This document shows, in pieces, positions 1-5,264 of a stretch of DNA of 5,264 nucleotides. The notes under the pieces are model-generated. The model was not told the DNA's origin. It saw nothing but the letters and a program-made list of their open reading frames with translations, and searched no databases. This DNA is from Candidatus Thiodictyon intracellulare (lineage in GTDB: Bacteria; Pseudomonadota; Gammaproteobacteria; Chromatiales; Chromatiaceae). Within the stretch, counting starts at the first letter, position 1. The number at the start of each line of letters is the position of its first letter. The DNA is taken from the NCBI GenBank assembly GCA_016292295.1, contig JADNEJ010000237.1:1-5264 (forward strand), in the 5' to 3' direction. The position numbers and the translations under genes are program-made.

Positions 1-1
1 A

Positions 2-103
2 CAGGCGGTGGCACTGGCTGCCCGCCATGGGGTGAGCAAGGTCGCCGCGACCCTGTGGCTGGACTACGTCGGTTTGAAGCGGCGGCTGACGGCGCTGACG
101 CCG
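2..103 (+). pseudogene. Fragment of a small helix-turn-helix protein, cut by the window edge and by a junction near 103-121
   Basis: Reading frame 2 of the plus strand gives a peptide with the core ALAARHGVSKVAATL, then LDYVGLKRRL. This is the pattern of a helix-turn-helix of the kind found in small proteins near insertion sequences: a helix with HGVS, a second helix, then a Leu-Lys-Arg tail. The family memory is mine and was not checked. The frame stays open to 430, but from about 121 it runs antisense to the transposase remnant, so the continuation is probably meaningless. The true start lies left of the window; GTG at 8 is only the first possible start inside it. I cannot assign a function. 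A chance match in a GC-rich open frame is possible. Confidence 0.35.
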
Positions 104-120
104 CCTATGCTGGTGTCCAG

Positions 121-793
121 CGCGTCACGCGCGAAGCGCTCGGCGGCCCGCGCCGCAATCAATCTTGGTCTTGGCGGCGGCAATCGCCGCCAGACGCTCC
201 TCGCGACGCTCCAGTGCCGCCGGGATGCTCATCCCGTCCGGGACCTGGGCGCCGTCAGCGTGCTCGGCCAACGCCAGCAGTGCTTAGACCTCGGCCCGCA
301 GGTGCGCCTCCAGGGCCTCGGCATGCCCATAGGACATGGCGCTGTGGCGGCTGGCGTTGGCGTAAATCTTGGTTCCGGCCAGGCAGACGCTGCCGAAGCG
401 ACTGAACAGGTTCTCCCGCGCGACCTCTAGCACCTGCACGAAGGCCGCTTCAAATGCCTTGCGGAAGCGGCGCCGAAAGGTCGACAGAGTGTCGTAGTCC
501 GGGTGAAGATTGCAGGCAATGAAGCGAAACGCCAGCGCATCGTACGTGGCCCGCTCGATCTTGCGGCTGGAGAAACGCGCGGTGGCGTAGCCATCGATCA
601 GCAACGCCAACAGCATGGCCAGGTGATAAGGCGTGCTCCCAGTGCCGCCATACGCCTGCACCAGCATGCTCAGATCCAAGCCTTCCACCACCTCGACCAC
701 GTAGCATGCCAGGTGTCCCTTGGACAGACAGTCCTGCACCGACAGCGGCAGGAGCAAATCAGTGTCCCGGCCCATCGGGTGAAAGTGGCGCAT
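121..793 (-). pseudogene. IS1182-family transposase, N-terminal remnant with missing catalytic Asp, stop codon and frameshift
   Basis: The product starts MRHFHPMGRDTDLLLP at ATG 793, with GGAGTG (803-808) nine bases upstream. This start is preferred over the longer frame that opens at 964 inside prpF. The first 169 residues carry the IS1182/DUF772 signatures: LSVQDCLSKGHLA (17-29), LDLSMLVQAY (39-48), GYATARFSSRKIE (68-80) and TKIYANASRHSAMSYG (141-156). The usual motif before TKI is a hydrophobic residue, then Asp-Gly, holding the first DDE aspartate. Here it reads LAG, with Ala139 encoded by GCC at 377-379. A TAA at 284-286 ends the frame, but homologous sequence continues (ALLALAEHADG, later IPAALERREERLAAI), then shifts frame near 150-157 before ARAAERFARD (to about 124). 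The C-terminal half, with the other catalytic residues, is absent. It is certainly inactive. It lies downstream of prpF on the same strand, so read-through transcription may reach it. Confidence 0.85.
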
Positions 794-879
794 CGACAGT
801 AACACTCCGACCATCGGTGTTGATGCTGACAGTGTACCAGACCAGCCGCCCCGACAGGGCCCCGAAGTCAGACAGGCTG
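794..879 (-). other. Leader and presumed outer end of the IS1182 remnant, abutting the prpF stop
   Basis: These 86 bases separate the prpF stop codon (880-882) from the transposase start. They hold the transposase Shine-Dalgarno sequence (GGAGTG, 803-808) and must contain the outer end of the element, because prpF is intact just beyond. The terminal inverted repeat cannot be placed because the opposite end of the element has been lost. There is no hairpin followed by a T-run here, so prpF has no recognisable intrinsic terminator. Confidence 0.5.
846..855. repeat. Ten-base half of the REP-like repeat, just downstream of prpF
   Basis: CCGCCCCGAC at 846-855 is identical to 2141-2150, one arm of the repeat between acnD and prpF. 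It begins about 25 bases beyond the prpF stop. No matching second arm follows, so it would be a truncated copy. Ten bases of G and C in a GC-rich genome can recur by chance, so this is a weak call. Confidence 0.3.
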
Positions 880-2070
880 CTAGAACGCATCCCCGGGCAC
901 CCGCACCCAACCTTCCATCAACACCCGGGCACTGCGGCTCATGATGGCCTTGGTCACGACCCATTCCCCATTGACCTGGTTGGCCTCAGCGCCGACCCGC
1001 AAGGTCCCCGAGGGATGACCGAAGCGCACCGCCGTGCGCGCACCGCCGCCGGCGGCGAGGTTCACCAGCGTGCCCGGTATCGCTGCCGCGGTGCCGATGG
1101 CAACAGCGGCCGTGCCCATCATGGCGTGATGCAGCTTACCCATGGAGAGTGCCCGTACGAGCACGTCGATAGCGGCGACCTCGACCTGCTTACCGCTGGA
1201 TGAAACGTAGGCCGCCGGCTTGGCGACAAAGGCGACCTTGGGGGTGTGCTGGCGTTTAGCGGCCTCATCGATGTGGGTGATGAGACCCATGCGTACCGCC
1301 CCATAGGCGCGAATGGTCTCGAACATGGCCAGGGCCTTGGCATCACCGTTGATGGCGTCCTGCAACTCGGTGCCCGTATAGCCGATGGCATCCGCATTCA
1401 CGAAAATAGTCGGGATGCCCGCATTGATCATGGTGACCTTGAGCGTACCCACGCCGGGGACCTCGAGCTCATCCACTAGGCTGCCGGTGGGGAACATCGC
1501 GCCTCCCGCACCCTCTTCCTCGGCGGCCGGGTCCATGAATTCGAGTTGCACCTCCGCGGCGGGAAAAGTCACGCCGTCGAGTTCAAAGTCACCCGTTTCC
1601 TGCACGGCGCCATCGGTGATGGGCACGTGCGCGATGATGGTCTTGGCGATGTTCGCCTGCCAGATGCGTACGGTCGCCACACCGTCTTGCGGGATGCGCT
1701 CGGCATCGACCAGCCCGGCGCTGATGGCGAAAGAGCCGACTGCGGCGGAGAGATTGCCGCAGTTGCCGCTCCAGTCGACAAAGGCCTTGTCGATGGACAC
1801 CTGGCCGAACAGGTAATCGCAGTCGTGATCGGGCTTGCTGCTCTTGGATAGGATGACCGTCTTGCTGGTGCTGGAGGTCGCCCCACCCATGCCGTCGATC
1901 TGTTTGCCGTAGGGGTCTGGGCTGCCGATGACCCGCAGCAGCAGGGCATCGCGCGCCGCGCCCGGCACCTGCGCGCTTACGGGGAGGTCCTGCAGGCGGA
2001 AGAACACGCCTTTGCTGGTGCCACCGCGCATGTGGGTGGCGGGGATCTTAGTCTGGGGTATGTGAGACAT
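880..2070 (-). CDS. prpF: 2-methylaconitate cis-trans isomerase PrpF
   Basis: This 396-residue cytosolic protein is full length for PrpF. It should convert the trans 2-methylaconitate isomer made by AcnD into 2-methyl-cis-aconitate, which a hydratase (AcnB in known systems) turns into 2-methylisocitrate for PrpB. The start MSHIPQTKIPATHMRGGTSKG is typical of the family. Lys70 (in STSK) and Cys104 (in SGNCGNLS) line up with the two active-site residues reported for the Shewanella enzyme (Lys73, Cys107), three residues offset. MINAGIPT (214-221), MGLI (261-264) and RFGHPSGTL (349-357) mark the second half of the diaminopimelate-epimerase-like double fold. The C-terminus MEGWVRVPGDAF is complete. 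ATG 2070 has only a weak ribosome-binding site (GGAA nine bases upstream). It lies 119 bp after acnD on the same strand, so the two probably form one operon with a REP-like hairpin between them. Confidence 0.96.
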   Translation of the reverse strand: MSHIPQTKIPATHMRGGTSKGVFFRLQDLPVSAQVPGAARDALLLRVIGSPDPYGKQIDGMGGATSSTSKTVILSKSSKPDHDCDYLFGQVSIDKAFVDWSGNCGNLSAAVGSFAISAGLVDAERIPQDGVATVRIWQANIAKTIIAHVPITDGAVQETGDFELDGVTFPAAEVQLEFMDPAAEEEGAGGAMFPTGSLVDELEVPGVGTLKVTMINAGIPTIFVNADAIGYTGTELQDAINGDAKALAMFETIRAYGAVRMGLITHIDEAAKRQHTPKVAFVAKPAAYVSSSGKQVEVAAIDVLVRALSMGKLHHAMMGTAAVAIGTAAAIPGTLVNLAAGGGARTAVRFGHPSGTLRVGAEANQVNGEWVVTKAIMSRSARVLMEGWVRVPGDAF

Positions 2071-2125
2071 AGGAGTGTTTTCCGGATGTGACTAAGGCGA
2101 TGTCAGGATGACCTTGCGCCAATAT

Positions 2126-2185
2126 AAGGAGGGGGGCGTCCCGCCCCGACTGGCAGGGTGTCGGGGCGGGACGCCCCGACTCCTT
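2126..2185. repeat. REP-like double palindrome between acnD and prpF
   Basis: Bases 2133-2150 are an exact 18-base inverted match to 2160-2177, with a 9-base loop (2151-2159). After a small internal bulge the stem resumes for six pairs (2126-2131, AAGGAG, with 2180-2185, CTCCTT). Each arm is also self-complementary: 2160-2180 reads GTCGGGGCG, GGA, CGCCCCGAC, a perfect 9-bp hairpin, and 2133-2147 forms a 6-bp version with loop TCC. So it is two head-to-head copies of one palindromic unit, as in REP/BIME elements. On the transcribed strand the stem is followed by CTCCTTATATT rather than a T-run, so an intrinsic terminator is unlikely. It begins five bases after the acnD stop codon. By analogy with REP elements elsewhere it may protect the acnD end of the transcript or reduce prpF expression; that is inference. 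Confidence 0.85.
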
Positions 2186-2189
2186 TGGG

Positions 2190-4784
2190 CTAGGCTGCCT
2201 TTGAGGACTCGAGAAAGTCCTGCGCGAAGCGCTGCAATACACCGCCGGCGTCGTAGATCAAGACCTCTTCGGCGGTATCGAGGCGGCAGGTCACCGGCAC
2301 CTCCACGCGCTCACCATTGCGGTAGTTGATCACCAGGGTGAGGTCGGTACGCGGCTTGCGCTCGCCGATCACATCGAAGGTCTCGGTGCCGTCTATACCT
2401 AAGGTTTTGCGGTTCACGCCCGGTTTGAACTCCAGCGGCAGCACGCCCATGCCGACCAGATTGGTGCGGTGGATACGCTCGAAGCCTTCGGCCACGATGG
2501 CCTCCACACCGGCCAGGCGCACGCCCTTGGCAGCCCAGTCACGCGAAGACCCCTGGCCGTAGTCCGCACCCGCAATGATGATCAGCGGCTGCTTGCGCTC
2601 CATATAGGTCTCGATGGCCTCCCACATCCGGGTGACCTTGCCCTCCGGCTCGATACGGGCGAGCGATCCCTTCTTGACCTGCCCATCGACCACGGCCATT
2701 TCGTTCACCAACTGCGGATTGGCGAAGGTGGCGCGCTGGGCGGTCAGGTGATCCCCGCGATGGGTGGCGTATGAATTAAAATCTTCTTCCGGCAGGCCCA
2801 TCTTGGTCAGATATTCACCGGAGGCGCTGTTCGCCATGATGGCATTGGAGGGCGACAGATGGTCGGTGGTGATGTTGTCGGGCAGGACGGCCAGCGCACG
2901 CATGCCCTGCAGGGTGCGCGCTCCCGCAAGCGCGCCTTCCCAATACGGCGGACGGCGGATATAGGTGGACATTGGACGCCAGTTATACAACGGGCTGACC
3001 TTTACGTCATCGTCCTGCTCGACGGCGAACATCGGGATGTACACCTGGCGGAACTGCTCCGGTTTCACGCTCGCGGCGACGATGGCGTCGATCTCTTCAT
3101 CCGACGGCCAGATGTCCTTTAAGGTGATCGGCTTACCGGCGGCATCCGAACCCAGCACGTCCTTCTCGATATCGAAGCGGATGGTACCGGCAATGGCGTA
3201 AGCCACCACCAGCGGCGGCGAGGCCAGGAAGGCCTGCTTGGCATAGGGGTGGATGCGGCCGTCGAAGTTGCGGTTGCCGGACAGCACGGCCGTGGCGTAA
3301 AGGTCGCGGTCGATGATCTCCTGCTGAATCGCAGGATCTAGGGCGCCGGACATGCCGTTGCAGGTGGTACAGGCATAGCCGACGATACCGAAGCCCAACT
3401 GCTCCAGTTCGGACAGCAGACCGGCCTGTTCTAGATACAGCTTGGCCACCTTGGAGCCCGGGGCAAAGGAGGACTTGACCCAGGGCTTGCGCAGCAAGCC
3501 GAGCTGATTGGCATTGCGGGCCAGCAGGGCGGCAGCCACCACGTTGCGCGGGTTGCTGGTGTTGGTACAACTGGTGATGGCCGCGATGATCACCGCGCCA
3601 TCGGGCATTTCGCCTTGCTTCTCCTCCCAGGCACCGGCGATGCCCCGCGCCGCCAGTTCGGACGTCGGTAGACGACGGTGCGGATTGGATGGGCCGGCCA
3701 TATTGCGTACCACGGACGACAGATCGAACTCCAGCACGCGTTCGTATTCGGCGTTGACCAGGCTGTCGGCCCAGAGTCCAGTGGTCTTGGCGTAGTGCTC
3801 CACCAGCGCGACCTGCTCCGGCTCACGACCGGTCAGCTTGAGATAGTCGATGGTCTGCCGGTCGATATAAAAAAGTCCGGCGCTGGCACCGAACTCCGGC
3901 GTCATATTGGAGATGGTGGCACGGTCACCGATGGTCAGGTTCGCGGCGCCTTCACCGAAAACCTCGAGGAAAGCTGAGACCACCCGCTCCTTGCGCAGGA
4001 ACTCGGTCAGGGCTAAGACGATGTCGGTGGCGGTGATGCCCGGCTGGCGCCTGCCGGTCAACTTGACGCCGATGATGTCGGGCAGGCGCATCATGGACGC
4101 ACGGCCCAGCATCACGGTTTCCGCCTCCAGCCCGCCGACGCCGATCGCGATCACACCCAGGGCATCGACATGCGGGGTGTGGCTGTCGGTACCGACACAG
4201 GTATCCGGAAAGGCCACGCCGTCGCGGACCTGAATTACCGGCGACATCTTCTCGAGGTTGATCTGGTGCATGATGCCGTTACCAGCCGGAATCACGTCGA
4301 CGTTCTTGAACGCCTTCTTGGTCCAGTTGATGAAGTCGAAGCGGTCTTCGTTACGACGGTCTTCAATGGCACGGTTCTTGGCGAAGGCGTCCGGATCAAA
4401 GCCGCCGCATTCCACAGCCAGCGAGTGGTCGACGATCAGCTGCGTCGGAACGACCGGGTTCACCTGGCTTGGGTCCCCGCCCATCTCGGCGATGGCGTCA
4501 CGCAGCCCCGCCAAGTCGACCAATGCGGTCTGGCCGAGAATGTCGTGGCACACGACTCGGGCCGGAAACCAGGGGAAATCCAACTCCTGCTTGCGCTCGA
4601 TGAGCTGCGTGAGCGAATCGGTCAGCGTGGCCGGGTCGCAGCGGCGCACCAGATTTTCCGCCAATACACGTGAGGTATACGGCAGCCCGGCGTAGGCGCC
4701 GGGCTTGATCGCATCGACCGCGGCACGCGCGTCGAAGTAACTCAGGTCGGTGCCGGGCAGGGGTTTGCGGTAGGTGCTATTCAT
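2190..4784 (-). CDS. acnD: Fe/S-dependent 2-methylcitrate dehydratase AcnD
   Basis: This 864-residue aconitase-superfamily enzyme dehydrates 2-methylcitrate in the methylcitrate cycle of propionate catabolism. Its product is a 2-methylaconitate isomer that needs PrpF for further use. Length and wording fit AcnD rather than AcnA or AcnB: start MNSTYRKPLPGTDLSYFD, then LPYTSRVLAENLVRRCDP (34-51), NPVVPTQLIVDHSLAVE (109-125) and GTDSHTPHVDALG (198-210). The three [4Fe-4S] ligands are Cys406 (ITSCTNTSNP), Cys472 and Cys475 (YACTTCNG). The mobile C-terminal swivel domain carries DYGQGSSRDWAAKG (741-754) and MGVLPLEF (779-786). All motifs are intact and no frame damage is seen. The start at ATG 4784 matches family N-termini, although only a weak GAAG-like ribosome-binding site lies upstream. 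prpC or prpB often precedes acnD; here the upstream region leads instead to a divergent broken antitoxin gene. Confidence 0.97.
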   Translation of the reverse strand: MNSTYRKPLPGTDLSYFDARAAVDAIKPGAYAGLPYTSRVLAENLVRRCDPATLTDSLTQLIERKQELDFPWFPARVVCHDILGQTALVDLAGLRDAIAEMGGDPSQVNPVVPTQLIVDHSLAVECGGFDPDAFAKNRAIEDRRNEDRFDFINWTKKAFKNVDVIPAGNGIMHQINLEKMSPVIQVRDGVAFPDTCVGTDSHTPHVDALGVIAIGVGGLEAETVMLGRASMMRLPDIIGVKLTGRRQPGITATDIVLALTEFLRKERVVSAFLEVFGEGAANLTIGDRATISNMTPEFGASAGLFYIDRQTIDYLKLTGREPEQVALVEHYAKTTGLWADSLVNAEYERVLEFDLSSVVRNMAGPSNPHRRLPTSELAARGIAGAWEEKQGEMPDGAVIIAAITSCTNTSNPRNVVAAALLARNANQLGLLRKPWVKSSFAPGSKVAKLYLEQAGLLSELEQLGFGIVGYACTTCNGMSGALDPAIQQEIIDRDLYATAVLSGNRNFDGRIHPYAKQAFLASPPLVVAYAIAGTIRFDIEKDVLGSDAAGKPITLKDIWPSDEEIDAIVAASVKPEQFRQVYIPMFAVEQDDDVKVSPLYNWRPMSTYIRRPPYWEGALAGARTLQGMRALAVLPDNITTDHLSPSNAIMANSASGEYLTKMGLPEEDFNSYATHRGDHLTAQRATFANPQLVNEMAVVDGQVKKGSLARIEPEGKVTRMWEAIETYMERKQPLIIIAGADYGQGSSRDWAAKGVRLAGVEAIVAEGFERIHRTNLVGMGVLPLEFKPGVNRKTLGIDGTETFDVIGERKPRTDLTLVINYRNGERVEVPVTCRLDTAEEVLIYDAGGVLQRFAQDFLESSKAA

Positions 4785-5039
4785 GAGGGGTACACTTCTT
4801 GGAAGTTAGGTGCGTCACGGTGGACGGTGAGAATAGGTTCATTGCCGTTTCAGTGCGCCGCGAAGGCATCACGCTAGTGCAAAATTCTCAAAAGATAAAA
4901 AATAAATTGGTTAATTCTAGCCACACGCAGAGAGTCGGGCAAGGGCCACTTGCCGCGTCGCACGCCCAGGGGATTCAGTCTGCGATGCCCGGCGAGACCG
5001 GCTGCGGAGTCGGCGGGGCGGACTCCTGCGACTTGTGCT
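4785..5039. other. Non-coding region upstream of acnD with an AT-rich patch
   Basis: I see no supportable gene here. An open plus-strand frame from TTG 4799 runs through it, but it shows no family pattern before the antitoxin start. The most distinct stretch is 4880-4919, strongly AT-rich in a GC-rich surrounding, which fits a control region for acnD. The best leftward promoter match I found is TTAACC then GAGAAT on the minus strand with a 19-base spacer, which is too weak to annotate. No sigma-54 GG/GC pair of the type used by some prp operons is evident. A small hairpin (GGCAAG, 5-base loop, CTTGCC) lies near 4938-4954. Confidence 0.5.
5006..5026. repeat. Short hairpin with REP-like sequence
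   Basis: GGAGTC (5006-5011) pairs with GACTCC (5021-5026) around a 9-base G/C loop. The left arm and loop (GGAGTCGGCGGGGCGG) resemble, with one extra C, the GGAGTCGGGGCG seen on the minus strand of the acnD-prpF repeat. It may be a diverged relative or a chance GC-rich hairpin. No T-run follows on either strand. Confidence 0.3.
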
Positions 5040-5068
5040 TTGCCCAATCTGCAATCAATGACTACAAT
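5040..5068 (+). promoter_or_regulatory. Sigma-70 type promoter for the antitoxin remnant
   Basis: TTGCCC (5040-5045) and TACAAT (5063-5068) are separated by 17 bases. Transcription would start near 5075, leaving a leader of about 27 bases before ATG 5102. It is the best promoter-like pair in the intergenic region and reads away from acnD. The match is good but not proof of activity. Confidence 0.6.
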
Positions 5069-5078
5069 CCTGTCATTG
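5056..5078. promoter_or_regulatory. Operator-like palindrome over the -10 element
   Basis: CAATGAC (5056-5062) is an exact inverted match to GTCATTG (5072-5078), with nine bases between that contain the TACAAT -10 box. FitA/VapB-type antitoxins are ribbon-helix-helix proteins that repress their own promoters by binding such palindromes. The position therefore fits an autoregulatory operator for the gene that begins at 5102. The functional reading is inference. Confidence 0.5.
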
Positions 5079-5101
5079 CAGTCCCTCCCGAGGGCTCTGC
5101 T

Positions 5102-5218
5102 ATGGCCATGATCACGATCCGAAATATTGACGACTCACTCAAGCTCGACTTTGGCCATTTTTGCAGTCGGGCGACGGCCTCGCGCGTAACGCCACGGCGG
5201 TGCCGACGGGTGCGCTGA
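5102..5218 (+). pseudogene. FitA/VapB-type antitoxin, broken after residue 14
   Basis: ATG 5102 has a Shine-Dalgarno sequence GAGGG (5090-5094) seven bases upstream. This favours it over the in-frame ATG at 5108. The product begins MAMITIRNIDDSLK, the typical ribbon-helix-helix strand and turn of FitA/VapB antitoxins that neutralise PIN-domain ribonuclease toxins. Family members normally continue with Arg-rich helices and a toxin-binding tail, about 75-85 residues in all. Here, from about 5144, the frame reads LDFGHFCSRATASRVTP and stops at TGA 5216-5218 after 38 codons, with nothing antitoxin-like. The break is most simply a deletion or insertion junction at about 5143/5144. No toxin gene is visible before the window ends. 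The remnant might still make a short peptide from its intact promoter, but it could not fold as an antitoxin. Confidence 0.7.
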
Positions 5219-5264
5219 GCAGGGGGTTGCGGCGGCCGCTCGTCGCGGCCAGGCGGCACCCGCC
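5144..5264. other. Unidentified sequence beyond the antitoxin break
   Basis: I do not recognise this stretch. The minus strand stays open from the window edge in at least one frame, through TREAVARLQKWPKSS, into the antitoxin region. That could be the end of a gene entering from the right or only a GC-rich open frame. A 6-bp hairpin (GGCCGC 5234-5239 with GCGGCC 5245-5250) lies near the edge. The bases just after the break (TTTGGCCATTTTTGCAG) could be the end of a mobile element, but no terminal repeat can be shown from this side alone. Confidence 0.35.

Noticed and set aside
8..430. Plus-strand open frame of 140 codons as one gene
   Set aside because: Only the first 30 or so residues look like a protein family; the rest is antisense to the transposase remnant.
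284..964. Longer minus-strand start for the transposase at 964
   Set aside because: The extra 57 residues overlap the end of prpF in another frame and look unlike IS1182 proteins. ATG 793 has a good ribosome-binding site and the family N-terminus.
1385..1816. Plus-strand open frame of 143 codons inside prpF
   Set aside because: It is antisense to a complete, well-conserved gene, with low-complexity Ser/Ala/Pro content typical of a GC-rich shadow frame.
2126..2185. Intrinsic terminator between acnD and prpF
   Set aside because: The stem is long and GC-rich, but no run of T follows on either strand, and prpF downstream is an intact functional partner.
4170..4673. Plus-strand open frame of 167 codons inside acnD
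   Set aside because: It is antisense to conserved acnD coding sequence, with no recognisable pattern or ribosome-binding site of its own.
4799..5218. Plus-strand open frame of 139 codons starting at TTG
   Set aside because: It has no ribosome-binding site or family pattern before residue 102, where the antitoxin start with its own promoter and GAGGG site begins. The frame upstream is open by chance.
1..5264. tRNA, rRNA or CRISPR array
   Set aside because: No cloverleaf, rRNA core sequence or regularly spaced direct repeats were seen on either strand by eye.

Overview
The window looks like a high-GC proteobacterial chromosome, most likely gammaproteobacterial. That is an impression from protein wording and base composition, not from a marker gene. 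Its core is a two-gene propionate-catabolism unit on the minus strand, acnD (4784 to 2190) followed by prpF (2070 to 880). Both genes are full length and carry their diagnostic residues. AcnD is the Fe/S-dependent 2-methylcitrate dehydratase and PrpF the 2-methylaconitate isomerase. Together they do the dehydration step of the methylcitrate cycle that PrpD does alone in other bacteria. The 2-methylcitrate synthase (prpC), methylisocitrate lyase (prpB) and regulator (prpR) that often sit beside them are not in this window.

The two genes are separated by 119 bp that hold a large GC-rich inverted repeat (2126-2185), made of two palindromic units of a REP-like sequence. It has no T-run and is more like a REP/BIME mRNA-stabilising or differential-expression element than a terminator. 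A 10-base piece of the same repeat lies just after the prpF stop (846-855), where the next element begins.

Both flanks are genomic scar tissue. On the left (121-793, minus strand) lies a decayed IS1182-type transposase. It has lost the first catalytic Asp, has an in-frame stop and a frameshift, and lacks its C-terminal half. It abuts a plus-strand fragment (2-103) that resembles a small helix-turn-helix protein. On the right is a FitA/VapB-type antitoxin gene (from 5102), reading away from acnD. Its promoter, operator-like palindrome and ribosome-binding site are intact, but the protein leaves the family after about 14 residues and the sequence changes character to the window end.

The 317 bp between acnD and the antitoxin start hold an AT-rich patch, a few hairpins and the antitoxin promoter, but no convincing gene. 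I see no wholly new system. The points most worth checking are the REP-like element inside the acnD-prpF operon, the acnD-prpF pair detached from prpBC between two broken mobile or toxin-antitoxin loci, and the beheaded antitoxin whose control region survives.
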